NCBI GenBank assembly: GCA_019635695.1
Contig: JAHBYZ010000017.1
Coordinates: 1 to 58,701 of the forward strand
Reading direction: 5' to 3'
Length of the DNA stretch: 58,701 nucleotides
Origin: Rhizobiaceae bacterium
Lineage (GTDB): Bacteria; Pseudomonadota; Alphaproteobacteria; Rhizobiales; Rhizobiaceae
Shown here: positions 34,067 to 43,687 of the stretch, piece after piece
How the letters are laid out: each line of letters starts with the position of its first letter
Numbering within the stretch: the stretch's first letter is position 1
Notes under the pieces: model-generated
Told to the model about the DNA's origin: nothing
What the model saw: only the letters and a program-made list of their open reading frames with translations
The model's database searches: none
Position numbers and translations under genes: made by a program

Positions 34067-34960
34067 ATGACCAAGGACGCTGCGAATCCCGAGGTCATGC
34101 GGGAACTCCTGGATATTCTCGACCTCGAACCGCTGGAACACAACCTGTTCCGGGGTCGCAGCCCGCAGACCGGCTGGCAGCGCGTTTTCGGCGGCCAGGT
34201 GATCGGCCAGGCGGTGGTGGCGGCGCAGCGCACCGTCGATCCCGACCGGGTGATGCATTCGCTGCATTGCTACTTCATGCTGCCGGGCGATCCCAAGGTG
34301 CCGATCATCTACGAGGTCGACCGCATCCGCGACGGCTCCTCGTTTACGACGCGCCGGGTGGTCGCGATCCAGCACGGCCACGCCATTTTCACGCTCGCCG
34401 CCTCGTTCCAGCGCGAGGAAGACGGCATGGAGCACCAGATGACCATGCCGCTCGGCGTGCCGCAGCCTGAAGTGCTGAAGACCCAGCGCGAGCTGCTGGC
34501 CGAGACCACCGCCGACATTCCAGACGTCGTGCGCCGCTTCTGGGCCAAGGAGCGGCCGCTGGAGGTGAAGCCGGTCAACACCGAGCACTATCTGACCCGC
34601 GACAAGCTCGAACCCCGGCAATATGTGTGGATGCGGGTCAACGGCGCGGTTCCGCAGGATGGCCGCCTGCAGTCGGCGATCCTCGCCTACCTGTCGGACA
34701 TGACGCTGCTCGACACCGCCAACTTCGCCCATGGCCGCACCGGCTTCGATCCCGACCTGCAGATGGCCAGCCTCGACCACGCAATGTGGTTCCACCGGCC
34801 CTGCGCGCTCGACGACTGGCTGCTCTACGCGCAGGACAGCCCCAACATGATCGGCTCGCGCGGTTTCACCCGCGGCTTCCTCTACGCGCGAGACGGGCGC
34901 CTGATCGCCTCGGTGGCACAGGAAGGGCTGATCCGCCAGCGCACGCGGCCCAGCACTTAG
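34067..34960 (+). CDS. tesB: Acyl-CoA thioesterase II
   Basis: A 297-residue double hot-dog thioesterase hydrolysing medium- to long-chain acyl-CoA. LEHNLFRGRSPQTGWQRVFGGQVIGQA and ASLDHAMWFHRP (catalytic Asp) with the final SVAQEGLIR (catalytic Gln) are classic. The start at 34067 follows GCGAGGGC; an upstream Met (34046) only adds an Arg-rich stub. It is monocistronic. Confidence 0.94.
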   Translation: MTKDAANPEVMRELLDILDLEPLEHNLFRGRSPQTGWQRVFGGQVIGQAVVAAQRTVDPDRVMHSLHCYFMLPGDPKVPIIYEVDRIRDGSSFTTRRVVAIQHGHAIFTLAASFQREEDGMEHQMTMPLGVPQPEVLKTQRELLAETTADIPDVVRRFWAKERPLEVKPVNTEHYLTRDKLEPRQYVWMRVNGAVPQDGRLQSAILAYLSDMTLLDTANFAHGRTGFDPDLQMASLDHAMWFHRPCALDDWLLYAQDSPNMIGSRGFTRGFLYARDGRLIASVAQEGLIRQRTRPST

Positions 34961-34987
34961 GCATTTTTCCATTTCTGCCTATTTTGT

Positions 34988-35007
34988 GTGCAGTACACAT
35001 GCTGCAC
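34988..35007. promoter_or_regulatory. Candidate NtrC enhancer upstream of glnK
   Basis: A perfect inverted repeat GTGCAG-N8-CTGCAC resembles NtrC binding sites (TGCACC-N5-GGTGCA), though the spacing is wider. It lies about 90 bp upstream of the sigma-54-like promoter, a usual enhancer distance. Confidence 0.4.
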
Positions 35008-35080
35008 CTGCGAAGCCGTGTGCCCGGACTTCGCGCAATCGCCTTTCTTTACAGAAGGTTAAGTGCCCTGCCGGGCAACT

Positions 35081-35097
35081 GGCATCGTTCTTGAATC
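35081..35097 (+). promoter_or_regulatory. Sigma-54-like promoter of glnK-amtB
   Basis: TGGCATCGTTCTTGAAT has the -24 GG and -12 elements at exact N10 spacing, but the -12 reads GA instead of GC. It lies about 90 bp before glnK. glnK-amtB is RpoN/NtrC-dependent in rhizobia (known), so the site is plausible despite the mismatch. Confidence 0.5.
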
Positions 35098-35179
35098 ACC
35101 CTTGTCACGCTCCGGCCCTCAGCGCGAACGGCCGGTGGTGTCGTGTGAACGCGGGGGACCCGCACTGAGCAAAGGGTGA

Positions 35180-35524
<345 letters not shown>

Positions 35525-35550
35525 GCATCCAAGGGGTTATGGAGACAACA

Positions 35551-36921
35551 ATGAATATCGCTGAAAAGATCGCGCCATATGCGCGCACTGCCCTGGGGGC
35601 CACGCTGGCGCTGGCCGCATTCGGCACCGTGGCCGCGCTCGCGCAGGACGCCGCCGCGCCGGCAGCCCCCGAAGCGGCCGCAGCCGCGACCATGGACAAG
35701 GGCGACGTCGCCTGGATGATGACGTCGACGCTGCTCGTCCTGTTCATGGTGCTGCCCGGCCTGGCCCTGTTCTACGGCGGCCTCGTTCGCACCAAGAACA
35801 TGCTGTCGGTGCTGATGCAGTGCACCGGCATCACCGCCACGGTCATCATCGTCTATGTGCTGTGGGGCTACTCGATGGCCTTCGGCGACGCTCCGAGCGC
35901 CTACTGGGGCGGTCTCGGCAAGGCTTTCCTGGCCGGGGTGACGCCCGAAAGCATGGCGGCGACCTTCACCGCCGGCGTCGAGATCCCCGAATACGTCTTC
36001 ATCGTTTTCCAGATGACCTTCGCCTGCATCACGCCGGCACTGATCATCGGCGGCTTCGCCGAGCGCATCAAGTTCTCGGCGGTGATCCTGTTCGTCATTC
36101 TCTGGGTAACGATCGTCTACTTCCCGATCGCCCACATGGTTTGGGATTCGGACGGCCTGATCTACGGCTGGGGTGCCCTCGACTTCGCTGGCGGCACGGT
36201 CGTGCACATCAACGCCGGTATCGCCGCCCTCGTCGGCGCCATCATGATCGGCAAGCGCAGCGGCTACGGCCGTGACAACATGGCCCCGCACTCGATGACG
36301 CTGACCATGGTCGGCGCCTCGATCCTGTGGGTCGGCTGGTTCGGCTTCAACGCCGGCTCCAACCTCGAGGCTAACGGCGGCGCTGCTCTGGCGATGATCA
36401 ACACCTTCACGGCCACGGCCGGCGCCATCGCGGCGTGGGTGATCATCGAATCGCTGACCCGCGGCAAGGCTTCCATGCTGGGTGCGGCTTCCGGCCTCGT
36501 TGCCGGTCTGGTCGCGGTGACCCCGGCTGCCGGCTTCGTCGGCCCCGTCGGCGCCATCGTGCTCGGCGCAATCGCCTCGGCCGCGTGCTACTTCTTCGTG
36601 GCAGTCGTGAAGATCAAGCTCGGCTACGACGACTCGCTCGACGTGTTCGGCATCCACGGCGTCGGCGGCATCATCGGCGCCATCGGCACCGGCATCTTCA
36701 ATGCCCCGGCGCTCGGCGGCATCGGCTACGGCGACATGACGGTCGGCGGCCAGGTCTGGACCCAGATCCTCGGCGTGCTCGTCACCATCGTGTGGTGCGG
36801 CATCGGCTCGGCGATCCTCTACAAGGTCGTCGACCTGATCATCGGCCTGCGCCCGACCGTCGAGGCGGAGTCGACCGGCCTCGACCTGACCTCGCACGGC
36901 GAAGTGGCCTACCACAACTAG
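35551..36921 (+). CDS. amtB: Ammonium transporter AmtB
   Basis: A 456-residue Amt/MEP/Rh channel with an N-terminal signal sequence (about residues 1-30, ending ALAQ) and eleven membrane helices. Signature sequences are present: DFAGGTVVHINAGIAALV (pore His), WFGFNAGS, and DSLDVFGIHGVGGIIG (second pore His). The start at 35551 follows GGAG at 35541-35544, in preference to ATG 35539. It is co-transcribed with glnK. Confidence 0.96.
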   Translation: MNIAEKIAPYARTALGATLALAAFGTVAALAQDAAAPAAPEAAAAATMDKGDVAWMMTSTLLVLFMVLPGLALFYGGLVRTKNMLSVLMQCTGITATVIIVYVLWGYSMAFGDAPSAYWGGLGKAFLAGVTPESMAATFTAGVEIPEYVFIVFQMTFACITPALIIGGFAERIKFSAVILFVILWVTIVYFPIAHMVWDSDGLIYGWGALDFAGGTVVHINAGIAALVGAIMIGKRSGYGRDNMAPHSMTLTMVGASILWVGWFGFNAGSNLEANGGAALAMINTFTATAGAIAAWVIIESLTRGKASMLGAASGLVAGLVAVTPAAGFVGPVGAIVLGAIASAACYFFVAVVKIKLGYDDSLDVFGIHGVGGIIGAIGTGIFNAPALGGIGYGDMTVGGQVWTQILGVLVTIVWCGIGSAILYKVVDLIIGLRPTVEAESTGLDLTSHGEVAYHN

Positions 36922-36931
36922 CCAAGGCGAA

Positions 36932-36961
36932 GGCGGCCCGTATCCATCGGAGCGGGCCGCC
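36932..36961 (+). terminator. First hairpin after amtB
   Basis: GGCGGCCCG paired with CGGGCCGCC (9-bp stem, 12-nt loop) is followed by GCTTT. It starts 10 bp after the amtB stop. It is GC-rich with a short T-run, so weak as a stand-alone terminator. Confidence 0.5.
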
Positions 36962-36986
36962 GCTTTCCCCCATTCCCTATCCCGTC

Positions 36987-37006
36987 GTGGCGCATCCGTG
37001 CGCCAC
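36987..37006. other. Second hairpin (tetraloop) after amtB
   Basis: A perfect 8-bp stem GTGGCGCA-TCCG-TGCGCCAC lies between the two terminator-like hairpins. It has no T-tract. Confidence 0.5.
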
Positions 37007-37011
37007 AACTA

Positions 37012-37041
37012 GAGGCCCGGAGCGATCCGGGCCTCCTTTTT
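37012..37041 (+). terminator. Rho-independent terminator (third hairpin after amtB)
   Basis: A perfect 9-bp stem GAGGCCCGG/CCGGGCCTC with a 6-nt loop is followed by CTTTTT. This is a strong terminator on the plus strand and closes the glnK-amtB transcript or a small RNA. Confidence 0.8.
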
Positions 37042-37079
37042 ATGTCGGCGTCGTGGAGAGGAGTGTCGGGCGGAGCGGC

Positions 37080-37517
37080 TCAGTAGCCGCGCTCGTCGCC
37101 CTTGCGGCGGGCCTTCTTGGCCGCCTTGCGCGCCGCATAGCGGGCGTCGCGCGCCGCCTTCTGCTCGGCGAGCAGGGCGACCATCTTCTCGGCTTCCTCG
37201 ATGCGCAGCATCTCGGCGAGCTTGTCTTCCTCGATCTTGCGCAGGCGATCTTCCTCGGCCTTGCGGGCAGCCTCGGCGGCCAACCGCTCCTCCTCGATCT
37301 TGCGCAGGCGGGCTTCCTCGGCCTCGCGCGCGATGCGTTCGATCTCGCGCTGCGCCTCACGCGCCTCGCGCGCCTTGATCGTCTCGGAATGCTGCGCGCG
37401 GCGCTCGGCCAGCGCCGGATCGGTGGCCACCTTGCGCGCCTTCTCCAGCAGCGCCTTGCGCGCCGCAGCGGCGTCGCCCGCGCGCTTCTGGAATTCGGGC
37501 CTCTTGTCTGCGAGCAT
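37080..37517 (-). CDS. DUF6481-like highly charged coiled-coil protein
   Basis: A 145-residue protein almost wholly of charged heptads (repeated EEARLRKIEEERLAAEAARKAEE), so a long helix or coiled coil, with a basic C-terminus (KAAKKARRKGDERGY). The pattern fits the uncharacterised DUF6481 family of alphaproteobacteria. The start MLADKRPEF is set by CAGGAG 7 bases upstream; the upstream in-frame extension is leader. Function is unknown, perhaps RNA- or ribosome-associated, judging by charge only. Confidence 0.75.
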   Translation of the reverse strand: MLADKRPEFQKRAGDAAAARKALLEKARKVATDPALAERRAQHSETIKAREAREAQREIERIAREAEEARLRKIEEERLAAEAARKAEEDRLRKIEEDKLAEMLRIEEAEKMVALLAEQKAARDARYAARKAAKKARRKGDERGY

Positions 37518-37706
37518 CGGGTCTCCTGTTTCGGGCTTTACGGCTGCCGCACCCGGGCGCGAACTGCGCAACGGAACGGGGCGGGACTCCACGGTCTTGG
37601 GATTTGACGGTGGGACACATAGTTTCGAAGCGCCGCGAAGGCAAGGGGAAGAGACATCTTAGTCGCGACGCTTGCACATCGGCGCCCCGTGCATACGATG
37701 TCGGCG

Positions 37707-38453
37707 ATGCGGATATTTGCAGCCACAACGGTTTTTGCGGCGCTGCTGGCAGCGACGACCGGTGCCGCCCGCTCCGACACATTCGACTTCGCGGCCGAAG
37801 CCCACCGCGGCCATTTCATCTCCATCTACTATCAGACGACCGGGACGCGGATCGCCTACAGCCAGGACATGGAGATGCGGGCGCAGGACGACTTCGTCGA
37901 CTATGCCGACATTTACATCCACGTATCGCCCGATAACCGGCATTTCCTGTTCTTCGGCGGCTGCGTGGACACGGGGTTCGAAGCCGTCGTCCGCGACGGC
38001 CACGGCGTCGCACTCGGCGGCGAACAGCGCATCTTCGACATCGACTGCCTGCCCGATGCGGGTGAGGGCGACGACACGAAATGGGCGAGGGGCCGAGTCT
38101 CCTTCGACGCGGACGAGGAGGGACTGGACCTTTCGCTGACCTGGATGCGACATGAAGACGTCACCGACGACACCGGCCAACGGCGGGTGCGACATACCAA
38201 ATCCGATCTGAGCCTGTCGGTCGAGTTCGAGCAGGGCAGGATCGGCGAACGCGACTGCCGGATCGCCGATTTGACAAGCGCGCAGGCCGACGAAACACAA
38301 GCCGGCGCGGCAGACGAACTCACGCTCCACGACCACAGCTTTACTGTCGCCTATCTCAGCCGGCAGATGGAATGCGAGGAGCGCCCGACACGGTTTCCAC
38401 CGCCGCCCGGCACGGGCAAGCCGATCCCGCCCACGCCGCACGCCACGCCTTGA
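37707..38453 (+). CDS. Secreted protein of unknown function
   Basis: A 248-residue protein with a signal peptide (MRIFAATTVFAALLAATTGAARS). The mature part is acidic, with alternating beta-like stretches (DIYIHVSPDNRHFLFFGGC) and four Cys that could form two disulfides (GGC, DIDC, DC and MEC), and a Pro-rich C-terminus. No family was recognised. In-frame GTG 37689 and ATG 37698 are alternative starts. It is divergent from the DUF6481 gene. Confidence 0.7.
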   Translation: MRIFAATTVFAALLAATTGAARSDTFDFAAEAHRGHFISIYYQTTGTRIAYSQDMEMRAQDDFVDYADIYIHVSPDNRHFLFFGGCVDTGFEAVVRDGHGVALGGEQRIFDIDCLPDAGEGDDTKWARGRVSFDADEEGLDLSLTWMRHEDVTDDTGQRRVRHTKSDLSLSVEFEQGRIGERDCRIADLTSAQADETQAGAADELTLHDHSFTVAYLSRQMECEERPTRFPPPPGTGKPIPPTPHATP

Positions 38454-38467
38454 ACGCGGCTGCATGG

Positions 38468-38483
38468 TTAATGTCACCTTAAC
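38468..38483. promoter_or_regulatory. CtrA box upstream of ftsK
   Basis: TTAATGTCACCTTAAC is an exact TTAA-N7-TTAAC and is part of a larger inverted repeat GGTTAA-N7-TTAACC (38466-38484). It lies 71 bp before the ftsK ATG. CtrA control of division genes is known in alphaproteobacteria; binding here is inference. Confidence 0.62.
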
Positions 38484-38554
38484 CCTCGAACCCTAGTCTC
38501 CCGGCCGACGCCGGCGCGCCTGTCATGCGCTGCGCGGTTCGATTGGGGAGCGAC

Positions 38555-41155
38555 ATGCGTTCGGGCAGCAGTCTGGCACTGGCGGGCGACAGCCAAGGCA
38601 TCGCGGGCTTCTTTGCGCGGCTTCTGCGGCGCACGATCGGCGCGGCCCTGCTCGCGGCGACGGGTGCCGCGGCGGGCGCGCTCGCTACTTGGAATGTCGG
38701 CGACCCCTCCTTCAGCCACGCCACCGACGCCGTAGTGACCAATGCGGTCGGCTATCCGGGCGCGGTCTTCGCCGACCTCGCCATGCAGTTCTTCGGTCTG
38801 GCTTCCGTCGCCGCGCTGGCGCCTGCGCTGTGCTGGGCGGTGCTGATGCTGGCCGGCAGCGCGGTAGACCGGCCATGGCGCCGCGCCGCCGCCTGGCTGG
38901 GCATGGCGCTGGCCGCTGCCGCGATCGCGGGCTGCATCGCCGCGCCCGCGACCTGGCCGCTGCCTTCCGGGCTCGGCGGCGTCATGGGCGACATGGTGCT
39001 TTCGGTGCCGGGCTTCTTCCTCGGCGGCTATCCTCAGGGCGCGACCGGGCTGGTGGTGGCGCTGCTGCTCGCCGCACCCGCTTTGTGGCTGTTTCTCTAC
39101 GCCGCCGGCCTGATCCGCCGCTCGCAGCCGATGGTCATGCCGCGCAAGGCCGCCGAGGCGGTCGAGGACGACGATGACGAGGACCGCGAAGGCGCGGCGG
39201 CTCTGGTGTTCGGCTGGCTCGTCCACACATGGCTGTCGCTCCGCGGTTCGCTGCGACGCACGCTCGGTGGCGCCCGTCCCACCGTCGGCAGGACCATGCG
39301 CCTGCCGCCGCTCGACGAGGACGACGATATTTCCGAATGGACCGGCCCCGAGTGGCCCGAACCGGGGGCGCGACCTTCTCCGCAGCGCGCGCAGAGGAAT
39401 GCAGATACGCGGCAGGAACCGCGTTTCGCCGACGACGCCGGGTTCGAGGACGACGAAGACGACATCGACCTCGACACGGTGATCGTGCCGACGCCGCAGG
39501 GCGGCCCGCGCCCGGCGGTGCTCAAGCCTGCAGCCCGGGTCGAAAACCCCGCTCCCCGGCCGCAGCAGGGCGTACGCGCTCATCGCGAAGCACAGACCTC
39601 GCTGATTTCCTCCGGCGATTTTGAGATGCCGACGCTGCATTTCCTCGCCGAGCCGAAAAGCGTGGCGAAGGATCCCACGCTGTCGAAGGAATCGCTGGAG
39701 CAGAACGCCCGGCTGCTGGAGGGCGTGCTGGAGGATTTCGGCGTCAAGGGCGAGATCATCCATGTCCGCCCCGGCCCGGTCGTCACCCTCTACGAGCTTG
39801 AGCCGGCGCCCGGCATCAAGTCGAGCCGTGTGATTGGCCTTGCCGACGACATCGCCCGTTCGATGAGCGCCATAGCGTGCCGCGTCGCCGTCGTGCCCGG
39901 CCGCAACGCCATCGGCATCGAGCTGCCCAACGCAAAGCGCGAGACCGTCTACCTGCGCGAGCTGCTGGCCAGCCGCGACTTCGAGCAGACCAAGGCCAAG
40001 CTGGCGCTGGCACTCGGCAAGACCATCAACGGCGAGGCCGTCATCGCCGACATCGCCAAGTTCCCGCATCTGCTGGTGGCCGGCACCACCGGCTCGGGCA
40101 AGTCCGTGGCCATCAACACCTTCATCCTGTCGATCCTCTACCGCATGACGCCGGCCGACTGCCGCCTGATCATGATCGACCCGAAGATGCTGGAGCTGTC
40201 GGTCTATGACGGCATCCCGCATCTGCTGACTCCCGTCGTCACCGACCCGAAGAAAGCCGTCGTCGCGCTCAAATGGACCGTGCGCGAGATGGAGGACCGC
40301 TACCGCAAGATGTCCAAGGTCGGCGTGCGCAACATCGACGGCTTCAATCAGCGCGTCGAGGCGGCCGCCAAGAAGGGCGAGCAGATCAGCCGCACCGTGC
40401 AGACCGGTTTCGACCGCGAGACCGGCGAGGCGATTTACGAGACGGAGAACCTCGACCTGCAGGCCATGCCCTACATCGTCGTCATCATCGACGAGATGGC
40501 CGACCTGATGATGGTCGCCGGCAAGGACATCGAGGGCGCGGTGCAGCGCCTCGCGCAGATGGCGCGCGCCGCCGGCATCCATGTGATCATGGCCACGCAG
40601 CGTCCGTCGGTTGACGTCATCACCGGCACGATCAAGGCCAACTTCCCGACCCGCATCTCCTTCCAGGTGACGTCGAAGATCGACAGCCGCACCATCCTGG
40701 GCGAGATGGGCGCCGAGCAGCTGCTCGGCATGGGCGACATGCTCTACATGGCCGGCGGTGGGCGCATCCAGCGCGTTCACGGTCCCTTCGTCTCCGACGA
40801 GGAGGTCGAGAAGGTCGTGGCGCACCTGAAGCTGCAGGGCGCGCCGGAATATCTCGACGCGATCACCGAGGACGACGGCGACGACGAAGACGACGAGGAC
40901 GCGGCGCCCCGGCGCGGCGGCGGCTCGGGCACGTCCAACCTCGACGAGTCGGACGATCCCTACGACCAGGCGGTGGCTGTGGTGCTGCGCGACGGCAAGG
41001 CCTCGACCTCCTATATCCAGCGCCGGCTCGGCGTCGGCTACAACAAGGCAGCCTCCATCATCGAGCGCATGGAGAAGGAAGGCATCGTCGGCCCGGCCAA
41101 CCACGCCGGCAAGCGCGAGATCCTCGTGCCGACCGAAGGCGAGGATCCGTTCTAG
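38555..41155 (+). CDS. ftsK: DNA translocase FtsK
   Basis: An 866-residue septal DNA pump coordinating chromosome segregation with division. Four N-terminal membrane helices lie in about residues 20-185. An acidic, Arg/Pro-rich linker (about 195-360) is followed by the RecA-like motor with Walker A GTTGSGKS (Lys516) and Walker [15 protein letters not shown] second acidic tract ([10 protein letters not shown]) precedes the C-terminal gamma winged helix ([25 protein letters not shown]), which reads KOPS sites. The start at 38555 has GGGGAG four bases upstream. Confidence 0.96.
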   Translation: MRSGSSLALAGDSQGIAGFFARLLRRTIGAALLAATGAAAGALATWNVGDPSFSHATDAVVTNAVGYPGAVFADLAMQFFGLASVAALAPALCWAVLMLAGSAVDRPWRRAAAWLGMALAAAAIAGCIAAPATWPLPSGLGGVMGDMVLSVPGFFLGGYPQGATGLVVALLLAAPALWLFLYAAGLIRRSQPMVMPRKAAEAVEDDDDEDREGAAALVFGWLVHTWLSLRGSLRRTLGGARPTVGRTMRLPPLDEDDDISEWTGPEWPEPGARPSPQRAQRNADTRQEPRFADDAGFEDDEDDIDLDTVIVPTPQGGPRPAVLKPAARVENPAPRPQQGVRAHREAQTSLISSGDFEMPTLHFLAEPKSVAKDPTLSKESLEQNARLLEGVLEDFGVKGEIIHVRPGPVVTLYELEPAPGIKSSRVIGLADDIARSMSAIACRVAVVPGRNAIGIELPNAKRETVYLRELLASRDFEQTKAKLALALGKTINGEAVIADIAKFPHLLVAGTTGSGKSVAINTFILSILYRMTPADCRLIMIDPKMLELSVYDGIPHLLTPVVTDPKKAVVALKWTVREMEDRYRKMSKVGVRNIDGFNQRVEAAAKKGEQISRTVQTGFDRETGEAIYETENLDLQAMPYIVVIIDEMADLMMVAGKDIEGAVQRLAQMARAAGIHVIMATQRPSVDVITGTIKANFPTRISFQVTSKIDSRTILGEMGAEQLLGMGDMLYMAGGGRIQRVHGPFVSDEEVEKVVAHLKLQGAPEYLDAITEDDGDDEDDEDAAPRRGGGSGTSNLDESDDPYDQAVAVVLRDGKASTSYIQRRLGVGYNKAASIIERMEKEGIVGPANHAGKREILVPTEGEDPF

Positions 41156-41242
41156 CGCCTCCAACAAAGGGGTGGCGCGCAGCCAAACTTCGGCCCAACT
41201 GGGCGCTCATACGACCGAACACACGCGCAGGAGCATCCGCCC

Positions 41243-41935
41243 ATGACCCAGAACGGGACCAAGACCGGCCTCGCCACGATCACCGACCGTCGCCGGCTGC
41301 TGCGCGGCATGGCCGGCGCGGGCGTTGCTCTTGTCGGCGCCTCGCTGCTGCCGGGCGTCGTGCAGGCGCAGGCCTCGCAGCCCGCTGCCCAGAAGATCGC
41401 CGACCACTTCACCCGCGTGAAGACCATGATGGGCGAGTTCGTCCAGTTCGGCCCGCGCGGCGAGCAGACCGGCGGCAAGTTCTACATCCAGCGCCCGGGC
41501 CTGCTGCGCTTCAACTACGAACCGCCGGCGGATTTCCGCGTCATCTCCGACGGCTCCAAGGTCGCGCTCATCAACAACAAGATGAAGACCGCCGACCTCT
41601 ATTCGCTGCGCAACACGCCGCTGAAGCTGATCCTCGACGAGGAGATCGACCTCTCCGGCAACAAGGTGAAGGGCGTGCGCGAGGAGGCCGACCTCACCAC
41701 GATCCAGCTCGCCGACCGCAACCTGTTCGGCAATGCGACCATCGCGATGATGTTCGACCCGAAGACGTACGATCTCAGGCAGTGGACGATCACCGACGCG
41801 CAGGGCAAGGACACGACGGTGATGATCTTCAACGTTCAGGAAGGCGTCACCTTCGACCCTAGCGTGTTCAAGATCGACTATCAGCGCGTCAACGCCATGA
41901 CGCAGCCGAAGGGTTCGGGCCAGCAGCGCCCCTGA
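41243..41935 (+). CDS. lolA: LolA-family outer-membrane lipoprotein carrier-like protein
   Basis: A 230-residue periplasmic protein. The signal region DRRRLLRGMAGAGVALVGASLLPGVVQAQA has an Arg pair and may use the Tat route. The mature LolA fold is recognised from MMGEFVQFGPRGEQTGGKFYIQRPGLLRFNYEPPADFRVISDGSKVALIN. It shuttles lipoproteins across the periplasm to the outer membrane. It lies 87 bp after ftsK, a neighbourhood seen in many proteobacteria (ftsK-lolA). Confidence 0.88.
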   Translation: MTQNGTKTGLATITDRRRLLRGMAGAGVALVGASLLPGVVQAQASQPAAQKIADHFTRVKTMMGEFVQFGPRGEQTGGKFYIQRPGLLRFNYEPPADFRVISDGSKVALINNKMKTADLYSLRNTPLKLILDEEIDLSGNKVKGVREEADLTTIQLADRNLFGNATIAMMFDPKTYDLRQWTITDAQGKDTTVMIFNVQEGVTFDPSVFKIDYQRVNAMTQPKGSGQQRP

Positions 41936-42016
41936 GCGCGGGCCGACCTGGCCGCCGGCGGGTTGCCAGCCGGCGCTTCAGTTCATAGGTTCCGGCTCCC
42001 GTCGCCGGAACCCTCC

Positions 42017-42823
42017 ATGACCTTTTCCATCGCCACCTGGAACATCAACTCCGTTCGCCTGCGCATGCCGCTGGTGGCGCAGCTGCTGACGCAGCGCGCA
42101 CCCGACATACTGTGCCTGCAGGAGACCAAGACGCCGGACGAGCTGTTCCCGCACGCGCCGCTGCGCGCGCTCGGCTACGAGCACATCCTCATCAGCGGCC
42201 AGAAGGGCTACCACGGCGTCGCCATCGCCTCCCGCCGGCCGCTGAAGCTGGTCGAGAAGCGCGACTTCTGCGCCAAGGGCGACTGCCGCCACCTCGCCGC
42301 CAGCTTCGAGGCCGGCGGCCGAACCATCCTGCTGCACAATTTCTACGTGCCTGCCGGCGGCGACGAGCCCGATCCGGAGATCAATCCGAAGTTCCGCCAC
42401 AAGCTGGATTTCGTCGAGGAGATGCGCGGCATCCGTGCGGCCGCACCCGGCCATGACGGCGCGATCCTCGTCGGCGACCTGAACATCGCACCGCTGGAGT
42501 CGGATGTGTGGTCGCACAGGCAGCTTCTCAACGTGGTCTCGCACACGCCGGTCGAGACCGAAGGCTTCGAGGCAATGCGCAAGGCCGGCGGCTGGGTCGA
42601 CCTCATGCGCCAGCACACGCCGGAGCCGCAGAAGATCTACACCTGGTGGAGCTACCGCGCGCAGGACTGGCGCGCGTCGGATCGCGGCCGCCGGCTCGAT
42701 CATGTCTGGTCGTCGGCGACGCTGGCGCCGCAGCTCGCCGGCATCGAGGTGCTGAAGGACGCGCGCGGCTGGGACCGCCCGTCCGACCACGTGCCGGTCA
42801 TCGCCCGCTTTGCTCTGGACTGA
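42017..42823 (+). CDS. xthA: Exodeoxyribonuclease III
   Basis: A 268-residue exonuclease III/AP endonuclease of base-excision repair. The metal-binding Glu36 is in LQETKTPD, GDLNIAP supplies Asp/Asn, and RPSDHVPV carries the catalytic Asp-His. YTWWSYRA...RLDHVW is typical. It is convergent with the acyltransferase (7-bp gap). The ATG at 42017 begins the canonical MTFSIATWNINSVR. Confidence 0.95.
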   Translation: MTFSIATWNINSVRLRMPLVAQLLTQRAPDILCLQETKTPDELFPHAPLRALGYEHILISGQKGYHGVAIASRRPLKLVEKRDFCAKGDCRHLAASFEAGGRTILLHNFYVPAGGDEPDPEINPKFRHKLDFVEEMRGIRAAAPGHDGAILVGDLNIAPLESDVWSHRQLLNVVSHTPVETEGFEAMRKAGGWVDLMRQHTPEPQKIYTWWSYRAQDWRASDRGRRLDHVWSSATLAPQLAGIEVLKDARGWDRPSDHVPVIARFALD

Positions 42824-42830
42824 TCGGCGG

Positions 42831-43622
42831 TCAGGAACCTTTCGCGGCCTTCAGTTCCGCCAGCCGCTTCGCGGCAATCTCCGGAAAAGGCGGCGGGTTC
42901 GGCCCGTCGGCGGTCTCCACGAGGATCGCGTCGCAGGCAGCCTCCGTCTCGGCCACCAGCCGCGCCATGAACGCCTCTTTGCCGAGCCCCGGCGGGATCG
43001 GCGGCAGGAAGCGCCCGTGGATCGTGCCCGGGTGGCGCAGGAACTTGCGCCTCGGCCAGAACAGCCCCGCCTGATGAGCGACGGGCACAACCGGCAGGCC
43101 GAGTTCGGAATAGATCTCGGCGATGCCCCATTTGTAGGCCGGCTCCGCGCCCGGCGGTCGGCGCGTGCCCTCCGGGTAGATGATGAGCTGGCGACCCTCC
43201 TGCATCTCCACCCGCGTCAGCGCGATGGCGTCGCGCAGCGCCTTGCCCTTCTTGCCGCGGTCAACCGGGATGAGCCGCTGCTTGATGATGTAGAGCCCGA
43301 AGAACGGTATCCAGCGCAGCTCCCGCTTGAGAATGAACAGCGGGTCTTCGAGATAGGGGAAGAAGGCAAGCACGTCCCAGAAGGACTGGTGCTTGGGCGC
43401 GAGGATGAAGGGACCGGACGGCAGGTTCTCCATGCCGCGTATGTCCGCGCGGGACCCGCAGATGACCTTCATCAGCCAGAGGCACGAGCGCGCCCAGAAT
43501 TTGGGGATGTACCAGGACGCCTTGCGCGGCGACAGGAAATAGAACGGCGTCCAGAACACCATCTGTACGATGGTGCTGAGATAGAGCGCGAAATTGAAGA
43601 GCAGCGATCGGAAGACGAGCAT
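42831..43622 (-). CDS. plsC: 1-acyl-sn-glycerol-3-phosphate acyltransferase (PlsC-like)
   Basis: A 263-residue membrane acyltransferase making phosphatidic acid. An N-terminal membrane helix is at about residues 5-30. The HX4D catalytic motif is KHQSFWD (His78, Asp83), and the substrate motif is IIYPEGTRR. PGTIHGRFLPPI is also family-like. The start MLVFRS is chosen at the hydrophobic segment; the upstream extension is unlikely. It probably follows the ydcF-ftsX-ftsE genes on the same strand. Confidence 0.9.
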   Translation of the reverse strand: MLVFRSLLFNFALYLSTIVQMVFWTPFYFLSPRKASWYIPKFWARSCLWLMKVICGSRADIRGMENLPSGPFILAPKHQSFWDVLAFFPYLEDPLFILKRELRWIPFFGLYIIKQRLIPVDRGKKGKALRDAIALTRVEMQEGRQLIIYPEGTRRPPGAEPAYKWGIAEIYSELGLPVVPVAHQAGLFWPRRKFLRHPGTIHGRFLPPIPPGLGKEAFMARLVAETEAACDAILVETADGPNPPPFPEIAAKRLAELKAAKGS

Positions 43623-43687
43623 TGGAGCCGTGGCGAACGTTGGATGCGCGCTGTTACACCACAAGGCGCGTCGCGCCTAGCGCGCCG

